Below, one piece after another: positions 43,977-52,819 of a stretch of 60,854 nucleotides of DNA (positions are counted from its first letter, which is position 1; each line of letters begins with the position of its first letter). Both the position numbers and the translations under genes were made by a program. Origin of the DNA: REEB509 sp049314555. GTDB lineage: Bacteria > Pseudomonadota > Alphaproteobacteria > Caulobacterales > Aquidulcibacteraceae. The notes beneath the pieces were generated by a model, which had not been told where the DNA came from, did no database searches, and was given only the letters and a program-made list of their open reading frames with translations. The DNA is taken from NCBI GenBank assembly GCA_049314555.1, contig JBMOEW010000018.1, positions 1 to 60,854 on the forward strand, read 5' to 3'.

Positions 43977-44004
43977 GTATTACTCCGAGAGGGAAAAGTA
44001 ATAC
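43977..44004. promoter_or_regulatory. Inverted-repeat operator of the toxin-antitoxin genes
   Basis: GTATTACT (43977-43984) and AGTAATAC (43997-44004) are perfect inverted copies around 12 bases, and include the antitoxin ribosome site. AbrB/MazE proteins bind such repeats, so autoregulation is likely. Confidence 0.7.
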
Positions 44005-44019
44005 TCGAGCCCCTTTCCG

Positions 44020-44181
44020 TCAATGCCGCGCCCCTTGGCAGATCCCACGGTCCATGACTCCGCCTCGATCGAGGCATCGATCCCCATGCCAGAACTCCCG
44101 TGCACTCCAGCCAAGCCATGCGCCTGCGATGAGGAATAGAACAGTCAGTGCTAAAGCTCGCGGCCAGGTCGTCTGCTTCAT
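44020..44181 (-). CDS. Small single-TM protein of 53 residues
   Basis: The frame starts 2 bases after the enoyl-CoA hydratase stop (TGA GG ATG). It encodes MKQTTWPRALALTVLFLIAG, a TM helix of about residues 9-25, then SAREFW and a hydrophilic tail with CLDRGG, MDRGICQG and a final GARH. Two Cys (36 and 48) could pair. The pattern CLDRGG-x-x-DRG-x-C occurs in small proteins of unknown function. Coupled translation with the hydratase is probable. It is below usual gene-call length. Confidence 0.6.
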   Translation of the reverse strand: MKQTTWPRALALTVLFLIAGAWLGWSAREFWHGDRCLDRGGVMDRGICQGARH

Positions 44182-44183
44182 CC

Positions 44184-44969
44184 TCACTCCCCTTCAAACC
44201 GTGGCTTGCGCTTCTCGATAAACGCCGCCACCGCCTCTTTGCGGTCTGTGGTCATGTTGGACAGAAGCTCATAGGCGATGGCGGCATCCGACAGCTCAAC
44301 GGCGAGCTTTTTCAACGGGATATTCGCCACGGTCTTGGTCCAGCGGACCGCCCATTTGGGGTTGGCCAGTATTTTTGCCGCCACCTCGGCCACTTTGGCG
44401 TCCAATTCGGCCGCTGGGACACAATGGTTGATCAAGCCCATTTCGGCGGCGCGCGGGGCAGGGATCATATCACCGGTCATCAGGAACTCCTTGGCGCGGG
44501 CAAAGCCAATCAGCTGCGGCCAGATCACGGCTCCCCCGTCCCCTGCAACGAGGCCCACTTTCACGTGGGGGTCGCCGATCACAGCCGTATCCGCGGCGAT
44601 TACAACGTCGCACAAGAGCGCGATGGTGGCCCCGAGGCCGGCAGCGGCGCCGTTGAGCCGGCAAATCACAGGCTTTTCGATATCCAATAGGCTGGTGACG
44701 ATGCGTTTGGCGTGGGGGGCGATGGCCCGAAAGCGCGCCGGGTTGTCTATGGTTTCTTGAAACCAAGTGGTGTCGCCGCCGGCGCAGAAGGCGCGCCCTT
44801 CGCCGGTCAGAATGATTAGGTCGCTGTCTTGATCGTCTTGCGCTTCCATGAAGACGCGAGCCAACTCATCATGCATGGCTTGATCGACGGCGTTCACGGC
44901 TCCGTTGCTGAGGGCGATGCGGAGGATTGGGCCCTCCCGGTTTAGGGTCATTCGGGTATAGGGGGTCAT
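44184..44969 (-). CDS. Enoyl-CoA hydratase / isomerase family
   Basis: The 261-residue crotonase-fold protein has the oxyanion-hole GRAFCAGGDTTWF, KPVICRLNGAAAGLGATIALLCDVVIA and GDPHVKVGLVAGDGGAVIWPQLIG. A Glu in the usual catalytic position is not clearly seen at the GDGGA stretch (usual hydratases have E there), so it may be an isomerase or a different crotonase. It heads a leftward cluster. An HsaA-like gene starts 27 bases away, divergently. Confidence 0.9.
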   Translation of the reverse strand: MTPYTRMTLNREGPILRIALSNGAVNAVDQAMHDELARVFMEAQDDQDSDLIILTGEGRAFCAGGDTTWFQETIDNPARFRAIAPHAKRIVTSLLDIEKPVICRLNGAAAGLGATIALLCDVVIAADTAVIGDPHVKVGLVAGDGGAVIWPQLIGFARAKEFLMTGDMIPAPRAAEMGLINHCVPAAELDAKVAEVAAKILANPKWAVRWTKTVANIPLKKLAVELSDAAIAYELLSNMTTDRKEAVAAFIEKRKPRFEGE

Positions 44970-44996
44970 GGCGGTCCTTTCGCGTTTGGGGCGCGC

Positions 44997-46202
44997 ATGT
45001 CAGCATGGTTCCATAGGAACGAGGTCATGACCATGGGTGAGGCTAGGCAAGTGTTTGATGCTGTGCAGGCCGCAAAGTCTGTGGCGGTTGGTCTGGTTGG
45101 GCGGTCTTTGGAGTTTGAAGACGCGCGGCGGATGCCCGAAGACGTTGCCCAAACGCTTGCGGCTGCTGGATTGTTTCGGATGGCGGTGCCGCGGGTTTAT
45201 GGCGGTTTTGAGTGCCATCCCGCAGAGATCTTGGAAGCGATCGAGGTTGTTTCGCGGGCGGATGCCTCGGCGGGCTGGTGTCTGATGATCGGCGCCACCA
45301 CGGGGCTCACAGCTGCGTTTTTGCCGGCTTGCCATGCCCGCGAGGTCTTCGCTGACCCGATGACCATCACTGGCGGCGTTTTCGCACCGATGGGACGGGC
45401 GGAGGTTGACGGTGAGTGGTTAACCGTGAGCGGGCGCTGGGCGTGGGGCTCTGGGAGCGCGAACTGTGCCTGGCTGTTGGCGGGGTGTGTGATTTTGGAC
45501 AACGGCCAACCCCGCAAGGGGGCCAACGGAGCGCCGGAGACGCGGATGGCCTTCCTGCCACGATCGCAGGTCGCGCTGGAAGATACTTGGTTTGCCACCG
45601 GGATGAAGGGCACAGGCAGCGGCGACATGGTGATCGAAGGTGCGCGTGTGCCTCACGACCGCACCGTATCTTTGGCGAACGACAGGCCGCATCTCGAGGG
45701 CGCGCTTTATGCCTTTCCCGTGTTTGGGTTGCTGGCGATGGGGATTGCCGCGGTTGCAAGCGGCAACGCGCGGGCCGCAATCGACGATTTGACCGCATTG
45801 GCGGGGGGAAAGCGGCCGCAGGGCTCGTCGCGCACCCTGGCGCAACGGGGCAGTGTCCAAGAATCGGTTGCCAAAGCGGAAGCATCGCTGCGGTCGGCGC
45901 GGGCGTTTTTGTTTGAAGAAACGCATCTGGCGATGGCGGATGGCGAGCGGGTGGATGGGCTGAGTGTTGAGAGGCGGGCGGGCTTGCGCCTCGCCGCGAC
46001 CCACTTGACCCGGACCGCCGCTGACGTCTGCCGGACCATGTATGATCTGGGCGGGGGCAGCGCTGTCTATACCACGTCGCCCCTCCAACGGCGGTTTCGG
46101 GACGCGCACGTGGCCACGCAACACGTCATGGTCAGCCCGAGTACACTGGAGCTTTGCGGGCGGGTGCTGCTCGGTTTGGAGACGGATGTGTCTCTTTTGT
46201 AA
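44997..46202 (+). CDS. Acyl-CoA dehydrogenase-fold flavoprotein (HsaA-like)
   Basis: The 401-residue protein has the C-terminal acyl-CoA dehydrogenase-like fold of flavin-dependent hydroxylases such as HsaA: VARAGLFRMAVPRVYGG-like start (LFRMAVPRVYGGFECHP), SADASAGWCLMI-like (ADASAGWCLMIG), GRWAWGSGSANCAWLLAG and the C-terminal ADVCRTMYDLGGGSAVY. Such enzymes work with a flavin reductase that is not visible here. The start is uncertain: ATG 44997, 45027 or 45033, and the GAGG just before 45027 favours a later start. Confidence 0.82.
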   Translation: MSAWFHRNEVMTMGEARQVFDAVQAAKSVAVGLVGRSLEFEDARRMPEDVAQTLAAAGLFRMAVPRVYGGFECHPAEILEAIEVVSRADASAGWCLMIGATTGLTAAFLPACHAREVFADPMTITGGVFAPMGRAEVDGEWLTVSGRWAWGSGSANCAWLLAGCVILDNGQPRKGANGAPETRMAFLPRSQVALEDTWFATGMKGTGSGDMVIEGARVPHDRTVSLANDRPHLEGALYAFPVFGLLAMGIAAVASGNARAAIDDLTALAGGKRPQGSSRTLAQRGSVQESVAKAEASLRSARAFLFEETHLAMADGERVDGLSVERRAGLRLAATHLTRTAADVCRTMYDLGGGSAVYTTSPLQRRFRDAHVATQHVMVSPSTLELCGRVLLGLETDVSLL

Positions 46203-46504
46203 CGGCGCGAAGACGTTTTCCGGTAAATAATTGGTTAACCGCAAGCACCCAGCAGCTGAATCGTGCGTTTTTGGGTGTTAACCCGCTTGAAACCCTACAC
46301 CAGCATGGGTGATAACCGTGGCATCCGCGCTGCAGGTTGGATTTTCCTTCGTGCATGTCTCGACATCCCTATCGCCTTGCGCCTAAAAGCGGTGTATCGG
46401 CGTTTAAGGATGCGGAGGCGTCCGCGTCGGATCCGACGGTTTTCCGTTTCGATGGTTCGCCATCGCTGCGGATAATGTCTGCGTCCTAATTGAGGGGATA
46501 CGTG
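46203..46504. promoter_or_regulatory. Intergenic region upstream of ompA-like gene with TTAACC sites
   Basis: About 300 gene-free bases hold the promoter of the OmpA protein. TAAATAATTGGTTAACC (about 46225-46240) is a near match to the CtrA box TTAA-N7-TTAA with one mismatch, and another TTAACC lies near 46279. CtrA control of the gene is possible, not shown. Confidence 0.4.
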
Positions 46505-47566
46505 ATGAAAAAGGTTCTGCAGGGTGCGACCGCCCTGGCTGCGGTTCTGATCGCAGCCCCGGCGTTCGCCGAAGAAAGTGGCTGGTATGGCCGCGTCGAT
46601 GCCGGGTACGGCTTCGATGGCACGATCGAAGACAACGGCTTTGACGTTGCCTTCGACAACGACTGGTCCCAGCACGTTGGCTTGGGCTATGCGTTTGAAA
46701 ACGGCTTCCGTTTGGAAGGCGAAGTGGGCCACCGCTGGAATGGCATCGACGAGACCGGCTACGCCGACACCTCGGACGTGCATGCTTGGTCGGCGATGCT
46801 GAATGGCATCTATGACTTCAACAGCTCCGGCCGGTTTCAGCCCTACATCGGGTTGGGCGTTGGCTTGGTTCGCGCCGATCTGACCTTGGCTGACGTGGTT
46901 GCCCCGGTTGGCTTCGTCACCGACAGCGACACGGCGTTTGGCTACCAAGGCCTGGCTGGTATCGGTTTTGGTTTGACCGACCGTTTGACCCTGGATGTAG
47001 GCTACCGCTATTTGGCCGCCCCAAGCCTCGAGTACATCGGCACTGGGTCGCTTGCCACTCCGGCAGTTGATTACGAACATCACGCGGCGACCGTTGGCCT
47101 GCGTTGGCAGTTCGCGGCGGCTCCTCCGCCACCGCTGCCACCTCCGCCACCAGCTCCGCCACCACCACCACCACCACCACCACTGCCACCTCCGCCACTG
47201 CCACCTCCACCACCAGCGGCCTGCCCGCAAGCTGGTTACGTGGTGTACTTCGAGCATGACCGCTCGAACCTCGATGCGACGGATCTGCGCGTCATTGACG
47301 ATGCCGTGGCCAACGTGCGCCGCTGCAACGTGAGTGAACTGGTTGTGACCGGCTACACCGATACGTCGGGTTCGCCTGCCTACAACCTGCGTCTGTCCGA
47401 GCAACGCGCTCGCGTGGTTGCCGGTGCGCTGGCCGAACGTGGCGTGTCGCAAGCTGTTCGTATCGAATGGCGCGGTGAAGATCCGACTGCTCTCGCGGTG
47501 CCAACCGGCCCGAACGTGCGCAACCCGGACAACCGTCGTTCGTCAATCGTGATTTCGTTCCGCTAA
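46505..47566 (+). CDS. OmpA-family outer membrane protein
   Basis: The 353-residue protein has a signal peptide (MKKVLQGATALAAVLIAAPA, then AFA), a barrel domain of about residues 25-205 (GWYGRVDAGYGFDG to GLRWQF), a proline-only linker of about 35 residues (207-243), and the peptidoglycan-binding OmpA domain (YVVYFEHDRSNLDATD, VVTGYTDTSGS, NLRLSEQRARVV, NPDNRRSSIVI). The long pure Pro linker is unusual. ATG 46505 is preceded by TGAGGGG. A strong terminator follows (47600-47632). Confidence 0.93.
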   Translation: MKKVLQGATALAAVLIAAPAFAEESGWYGRVDAGYGFDGTIEDNGFDVAFDNDWSQHVGLGYAFENGFRLEGEVGHRWNGIDETGYADTSDVHAWSAMLNGIYDFNSSGRFQPYIGLGVGLVRADLTLADVVAPVGFVTDSDTAFGYQGLAGIGFGLTDRLTLDVGYRYLAAPSLEYIGTGSLATPAVDYEHHAATVGLRWQFAAAPPPPLPPPPPAPPPPPPPPPLPPPPLPPPPPAACPQAGYVVYFEHDRSNLDATDLRVIDDAVANVRRCNVSELVVTGYTDTSGSPAYNLRLSEQRARVVAGALAERGVSQAVRIEWRGEDPTALAVPTGPNVRNPDNRRSSIVISFR

Positions 47567-47599
47567 GGCGCGGTTCGAATTTACGACCAAAGATCGGAG

Positions 47600-47632
47600 C
47601 GGGCCTGGCGGAAGCTGGGCCCGTTTCTTTTT
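47600..47632 (+). terminator. Rho-independent terminator after ompA-like gene
   Basis: CGGGCC (47600-47605) pairs with GGCCCG (47618-47623) and is followed by TTTCTTTTTG. Confidence 0.8.
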
Positions 47633-47743
47633 GTGCTTACCGGCGATGAGTTGAAACCCTGATGAGGCGATCATTGGTCGCGATAGCGGGTGGCGCAGAG
47701 TCCAGTTTTTGACAGACGGCATTGGGCAAGGCATTCACAGGCC

Positions 47744-49012
47744 ATGTCCACGCAAACCCTCCCTGATCTTAGTCAGTTGGCTGTCGCGCCCGGCGTTGAT
47801 GCCGCGCTTGGTTGGCTTGAAAGCCGCTCTTCGACGATGATTGACACCACCATGACTTGGTCGGCGGTGAATTCGGGGTCGCGGGAAAATGCGGGGCTCG
47901 ACCGCATGCGGGGGCTGTTGGCGGATTCGTTTTCTGCCCTGCCTGGTGATGTTGCCGAAGCGAAGCTGGCACCGTCAAGCCGTGTAACCGCTGCTGGGGT
48001 GGTGGAGGAGGTTTCACATCCGCCGGCTCTGCGGATCAAAGTTCGCCCACGCGCGCCTTTACAGGTCGCGCTGACGGGCCATTACGACACGGTGTTTCCG
48101 GCTTCCCATCCCTTCCAAACGCCAGGCCGTCGGGCAGATGGGGCGCTGCACGGGCCCGGTGTCGCGGACATGAAGGGCGGATTGGTGGTCATGCTGCAGG
48201 CCTTGCGGGCGTTTGAGACGCTGCCGTTCAAGGACAGCCTGGGCTACGAGATCCTGTTGAGCCCTGACGAAGAGATCGGTTCACCCGCCAGTGCTGCATT
48301 GCTGGCTGACCTTGGCGCGCGATCGCACGTGGGGATGACCTATGAGCCGGCACTTGCCTCCGGGGCTATGGTGCACGCGCGCAAGGGATCTGGCATCTTC
48401 ACCCTGATTATGCGGGGTCGCGCGGCGCACGTGGGGCGGGCGTTTGACGATGGGCGGAGTGCGATCGTGGCTGCAGCGGAGGCGGTGACCCGGTTGCATG
48501 CGATCAACGGGCAGCGCGATGGCGTGACCGTCAACATCGGGGCGATCGACGGCGGGGGGCCGGTTAACATTGTTCCGGATATGGCGGTTGTGCGCTTCAA
48601 TATCCGAGTGCCGGATGCGGAAAACGCTGTTTGGGCAAAGGCACAAGCTGACGCGGTTGTGGCCGCTCTTGCTGGGCTAGACGGCGTGAGCTGTGAACTG
48701 CTTGGTGGGTTTGGCCGTCCGCCCAAGCCGTTGACGGCAGCTCAAGCGACAATGGTGGCCTGGACCAAGGCTGCAGGGGCACCGCTTGGTCTGGATCTTT
48801 CATTTCAGGCGTCTGGCGGGGTCTGTGAGGGCAACAATCTGGCGGCGGCGGGTTGCCCTAATATCGATACGTTGGGGCCTTGTGGTGGGGCGTTGCACAG
48901 CGATGAGGAATTTGCGTTGGCGGAGAGCTTTAGCCCCCGGTCGCAATTGTCGCTGATGCTGCTTGCTGGTTTTGCGTCGGGGGCTTTGGACTTGGCGGAG
49001 CTGCGGGGATGA
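47744..49012 (+). CDS. M20-family hydrolase, first gene of the arginine succinyltransferase operon
   Basis: The 422-residue protein has the two-zinc M20 motifs: TGHYDTVFP (His, Asp), GPGVADMKGG (Asp), SPDEEIGS (Glu-Glu) and ALHSDEE (His), plus the lid domain with GRAAHVGRAFDDGRSA. M20 enzymes remove acyl or peptidyl groups. Its stop overlaps the start of astA (ATGA), so it is part of the AST operon, where AstE (an M14-type deacylase) would otherwise act; succinylglutamate or succinylornithine deacylation is my inference. ATG 47744 starts MSTQTLPDL. Confidence 0.88.
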   Translation: MSTQTLPDLSQLAVAPGVDAALGWLESRSSTMIDTTMTWSAVNSGSRENAGLDRMRGLLADSFSALPGDVAEAKLAPSSRVTAAGVVEEVSHPPALRIKVRPRAPLQVALTGHYDTVFPASHPFQTPGRRADGALHGPGVADMKGGLVVMLQALRAFETLPFKDSLGYEILLSPDEEIGSPASAALLADLGARSHVGMTYEPALASGAMVHARKGSGIFTLIMRGRAAHVGRAFDDGRSAIVAAAEAVTRLHAINGQRDGVTVNIGAIDGGGPVNIVPDMAVVRFNIRVPDAENAVWAKAQADAVVAALAGLDGVSCELLGGFGRPPKPLTAAQATMVAWTKAAGAPLGLDLSFQASGGVCEGNNLAAAGCPNIDTLGPCGGALHSDEEFALAESFSPRSQLSLMLLAGFASGALDLAELRG

Positions 49013-50043
49013 GCGCGGACCCCACTTACGTGATCAGGGCCGCGCGGGCGTCCGACATCAAGGCGTTCATCGGCCTGCGCGACATCGCTGGTGCCGGCTT
49101 CACCAGCCTGATGGTTGACGAGGCGACCCTGGCAAAGCGCCTGGAGGCGACGGAAGCTGCCTATCGGGCCGACGTCAGAGCCCCCGGTTCTGAGCGATAC
49201 TTGCTGATGCTGGAGCACATCGAGAGTGGCGCGGTGGTGGGCACGGCCGCTGTGAAGGCAACCGTGGGGGCTCGTCCGCCGTTCTTTAACTTTCGGGTGT
49301 TGACCATAGCCCAAGCATCAAGCGCTGCGGAACGCCGCTTCGATATGGACGTTTTGATCCTGGTGAATGAATTCACCGGGTGCAGCGAGGTTGGGAGCTT
49401 GTTCGTTCAGCCTGAGCACCGGGCTGGTGGGGCCGGGCGAGCGCTGGCCCAATCGCGCTATATGCTGATTGGTGCGGGGCCAGACCGATTCAACCTTGAG
49501 GTCGTGTCTGAGCTTCGGGGTGTGGTGGACGGCGCTGGTCGGTCGCCGTTTTGGGACCATTTGGGCCGGCACTTTTTCAAGATGAGCTTTGAGGAAGCGG
49601 ATCGCTTATCAGCTACGACCGACAATCAGTTCATTTTGGACCTGATGCCCAAGTACCCGATCTATGTGGACTTGCTGGCGGAGGAGGCGCGGGCCGTGAT
49701 CGGAAAGTGCCATCCCCAGGGCGAGGGTGCCAAACGCCTGTTGGAGTGGGAAGGGTTTCGCCACGACTATGTGGTCGACATTTTTGACGGCGGGCCTTTG
49801 ATGAGTGCTGGGCGTGACATGATCCGCACGCGGCGGGAAGCCAGACGGCTAATGCTGAAGGCCGGTACCGTTGCAGGGGGCGTGCGGGCGCTGGTTGCGA
49901 CTGATTCTGTGACGGGTTTTGCCTGCGCGCCGACGCGGATTGTCGTTGATGGCGACGTGGCCGTTGTTTCAAGCGGGACCCTTCGGGCCATCGGGCTGGA
50001 GCCGGGCGAGACCGCAATCGTGTGGTGCGACAATGCGCAGTGA
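49009..50043 (+). CDS. astA: Arginine N-succinyltransferase
   Basis: AstA transfers succinyl from succinyl-CoA to arginine, the first step of the AST arginine catabolic route. The 344-residue protein has YVIRAARASDIKAFIGLRDIAG-like start, EVGSLFVQPEHRAGGAGRALAQSRY (acyl-CoA binding of the GNAT fold) and the C-terminal FACAPTRIVVDGDVAVVSSGTLRAIG. Length is typical. Overlaps the M20 gene by 4 and astD by 11 bases. Confidence 0.95.
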   Translation: MSADPTYVIRAARASDIKAFIGLRDIAGAGFTSLMVDEATLAKRLEATEAAYRADVRAPGSERYLLMLEHIESGAVVGTAAVKATVGARPPFFNFRVLTIAQASSAAERRFDMDVLILVNEFTGCSEVGSLFVQPEHRAGGAGRALAQSRYMLIGAGPDRFNLEVVSELRGVVDGAGRSPFWDHLGRHFFKMSFEEADRLSATTDNQFILDLMPKYPIYVDLLAEEARAVIGKCHPQGEGAKRLLEWEGFRHDYVVDIFDGGPLMSAGRDMIRTRREARRLMLKAGTVAGGVRALVATDSVTGFACAPTRIVVDGDVAVVSSGTLRAIGLEPGETAIVWCDNAQ

Positions 50044-51481
50044 GTTGTTTATTGGCGGCAGCTGGCGTCTTGGCCGTGGCACTGAATTTGGGTCCATTGA
50101 CCCCTGGACGGGCGCGCAGGTTTGGTCTGGGCGGGCGGCAAGCTCGGGCGAAGTTGCGGACGCCATGCAGGCCGCAAAGCGAGCGTTTCCCGAATGGGCC
50201 AGAACGCCGCTTGCAGACCGCGTCGCCGTTGCGCAGCGGTTTGCCGCGGTTGCGCAGGACCGGGCCCCCAGATTTGTAGAGGCGATTGGGCGGGAAATGG
50301 GCAAGCCTGCCTGGGACGCGCGCGCCGAAATGGCAGCGGTGGTTGGAAAAGTCGGTTTATCGGTGAAGGCGCAAGCTGAGCGCGCGGGCCACAGCCAGCA
50401 GGATGCGCCGTTTGGTCGATTGTCGCTGGAGCACCGGCCTTTGGGGCCTTTGGCGGTGCTGGGGCCGTTCAATTTTCCGGCGCACTTGCCCAACGGCCAT
50501 CTGACGCCGGCGCTGCTCGCGGGGAACACGATTGTGTTCAAGCCGAGCGAAGCGACGCCGGGCGTCGGTGCGCTGTTGGTGGAGGCCTGGGCAGATGCTG
50601 GCTTGCCGGCTGGCGTCTTGAACCTGGTACAGGGCAAGGGCGATATCGGGGCGGCTCTGGTGGGGCAGCCGGACGTGGCGGGGGTTTTGTTTACGGGCTC
50701 GGCGCATGCCGGCGCTGCGATCCACCGCAGCTTTGCAGGCCGCCCTGAGGTCATGGTGGCCTTGGAAATGGGCGGGAACGCGCCGCTGCTTGTTTGGCCT
50801 GCCTGCGATCCTGTGGCGGCGGCCAATTTGATCGTTCAGTCTGCGTTTTTAACGAGCGGGCAGCGCTGCTCGTGTGCGCGGCGGCTGATCCTGCCGGAGG
50901 GGGCGTTTGGTGAGGATGTGATTGCCGCGACCCTTGCGCTTGCGCGTTCGGTCAAGATCGGGTCTTGGGACAGCGCGCCAGAGCCGTTCATGGGGCCTTT
51001 GGCGAGTGTGGCCGCGGCAGGCCGGGTTCGCGCTTTTGAGGCGGCGATGCTTGCAGCGGGCGGTCGGTCGCTCTTGTCGAGCAGGCAGGAGGGCGCTGTG
51101 CTGACCCCTTCGCTTGTGGACGTCACTGGGGTCAACGTTGAAGACGAAGAGGCCTTTGGGCCCCTGCTCCAGGTAATCCGGGTGCCTTCGCTGGAGGCCG
51201 GCATTGCGGTGGCGAACGCGACCCGGTTTGGCCTCGCGGCCGGCGTCATTACCGATGACCCGGCGATTTGGCAGCAAGCGGGCAGCCAGATTCGCGCTGG
51301 CGTTTTGAATTGGAACCGGCCCACGACTGGCGCTTCTGGGGCTTTGCCGTTTGGTGGGCCTGGCGCTTCGGGAAGCTTGCGTCCCAGCGCTTATTATGCG
51401 GCGGACTATTGCGCCTACCCGGTTGCCACGCAGGCGGCCGATGTTGCGGTGGCGACGGCGGTGCCGGGGTTGGGGTCATGA
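50033..51481 (+). CDS. astD: N-succinylglutamate semialdehyde dehydrogenase
   Basis: AstD oxidises succinylglutamate semialdehyde to succinylglutamate with NAD. The 482-residue protein shows the aldehyde dehydrogenase motifs LGPFNFPAHLPNGHLTPAL, VALEMGGNAPLLVW (general-base Glu) and TSGQRCSCARRLI (catalytic Cys). The start ATG at 50033 lies 11 bases inside astA; longer readings add unrelated residues. The stop overlaps astB by 4 bases (ATGA). Confidence 0.95.
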   Translation: MRSELFIGGSWRLGRGTEFGSIDPWTGAQVWSGRAASSGEVADAMQAAKRAFPEWARTPLADRVAVAQRFAAVAQDRAPRFVEAIGREMGKPAWDARAEMAAVVGKVGLSVKAQAERAGHSQQDAPFGRLSLEHRPLGPLAVLGPFNFPAHLPNGHLTPALLAGNTIVFKPSEATPGVGALLVEAWADAGLPAGVLNLVQGKGDIGAALVGQPDVAGVLFTGSAHAGAAIHRSFAGRPEVMVALEMGGNAPLLVWPACDPVAAANLIVQSAFLTSGQRCSCARRLILPEGAFGEDVIAATLALARSVKIGSWDSAPEPFMGPLASVAAAGRVRAFEAAMLAAGGRSLLSSRQEGAVLTPSLVDVTGVNVEDEEAFGPLLQVIRVPSLEAGIAVANATRFGLAAGVITDDPAIWQQAGSQIRAGVLNWNRPTTGASGALPFGGPGASGSLRPSAYYAADYCAYPVATQAADVAVATAVPGLGS

Positions 51482-52815
51482 GCGCGGTGGAAGTCAACTT
51501 CGACGGGTTGATTGGCCCAACCCACAGCTACGCAGGGCTTTCGGAAGGCAATCTGGCTTCAGCGCGCAATAAAGACTCGGTCGCGCAGCCGCGCTTGGCT
51601 GCCCTGCAGGGCATTTCCAAGATGCGACGGCTGATGGGGCTGGGGTTGCGCCAGGGGGTGCTTGCCCCGATGGGGCGGCCGAATTTGCCGTGGCTTCGGT
51701 CGATAGGGTTCCAAGGATCGCCCAGGGCCATTTGGGAAGCGGCGTGGCGCACAGACCAACGTTTGGCCCGCAATGCGATTGCTGCGTCTTCGATGTGGGC
51801 GGCCAACGCCGGCACCGTGTCGCCTAGCGCTGATGCGCAAGACGGGCGGATGCACTTTAGCGCGGCCAATCTGGTGACCATGGCGCATCGGGCGCAGGAA
51901 CACGAGCATGCGACCCGCTTGTTTGGGCGCATGTTTGCGGATGCCTCGCGGTTTTGCGTTCTTGGTGCGCTGCCGGCCCAGGCTGTTTTTGCCGATGAGG
52001 GGGCTGCCAACCACATGCGCCTTGCCGCCGAGCACGGAGCGCCTGGGGTTGAGGTGTTTGTCTATGGCCGCGGCGGCTTTGACCCGCAACGGGCGGGCTT
52101 CCCGGCGCGTCAAACACTGGAGGCCGGGCAGGCGATTGCGCGCCGCCATGGGCTTGATCACGATCGCACGCTTTATTGGTTGCAATCCGGACGAGCTGTG
52201 GACGCAGGTGCGTTCCACAACGATGTGGTTGGGGTGGCGAACCTCGATACCGTGTTTTGCCACGAAGACGCCTTTGAAGATCTCAGCGGCGTGCAGCACT
52301 CATTGGCGCGGGCGTCAGACGGCCTGTTTGCGCCGCGTTGGGCCATTGTGCCCCGTTCGCAGGTGAGCCTTGAGGCGGCGATTGGCAGCTATCTGTTCAA
52401 TTCACAGCTGCTGACGGTGCCTGGGGCCAACAGGATGACCCTGATTGCGCCTGCAGAAGTGGCCGAGACGCCAGAGGTTTGGGCCTGTGTGCAGGCGATG
52501 ATCGCCGATGGCGGGCCGATTGGCGCGGTTGAGGTGGCGGACGTTCGGGAGAGCATGCGCAACGGCGGCGGGCCTGCTTGCCTGCGGCTGCGGGTGGTGC
52601 TGAGCGATGCGGAGCTTGCGGCGATGACGCCGGGGTTTTTGCTGACAGAGCAGATCGCCGACCAGCTTGAGGGCTGGGTGCAGCGGCATTACCGCGAGCA
52701 GGTGTCGCCACAGGATTTGGGCGATCCCAACCTGATCGACGAATGCTTCACTGCGCTTGATGAACTGACCCAAATCCTGCCGTTAGGGCCCGGGTTTTAC
52801 GACTTTCAACGCTAG
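51478..52815 (+). CDS. astB: N-succinylarginine dihydrolase
   Basis: AstB converts N-succinylarginine to N-succinylornithine with release of ammonia and CO2. The 445-residue protein begins VEVNFDGLIGPTHSYAGLSEGN, contains the His region AFHNDVVGVANL and the Cys in MRNGGGPACLRLRVVL, both matching AstB. The length is typical. It is the last visible gene of the operon. AstC (the aminotransferase) and AstE are not in the window. Confidence 0.96.
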   Translation: MSAVEVNFDGLIGPTHSYAGLSEGNLASARNKDSVAQPRLAALQGISKMRRLMGLGLRQGVLAPMGRPNLPWLRSIGFQGSPRAIWEAAWRTDQRLARNAIAASSMWAANAGTVSPSADAQDGRMHFSAANLVTMAHRAQEHEHATRLFGRMFADASRFCVLGALPAQAVFADEGAANHMRLAAEHGAPGVEVFVYGRGGFDPQRAGFPARQTLEAGQAIARRHGLDHDRTLYWLQSGRAVDAGAFHNDVVGVANLDTVFCHEDAFEDLSGVQHSLARASDGLFAPRWAIVPRSQVSLEAAIGSYLFNSQLLTVPGANRMTLIAPAEVAETPEVWACVQAMIADGGPIGAVEVADVRESMRNGGGPACLRLRVVLSDAELAAMTPGFLLTEQIADQLEGWVQRHYREQVSPQDLGDPNLIDECFTALDELTQILPLGPGFYDFQR

Positions 52816-52819
52816 GCGC

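Noticed and set aside
46295..47452. 385-codon minus-strand frame with a Trp/Arg-rich stretch
   Set aside because: The odd composition is the antisense of the OmpA proline linker.
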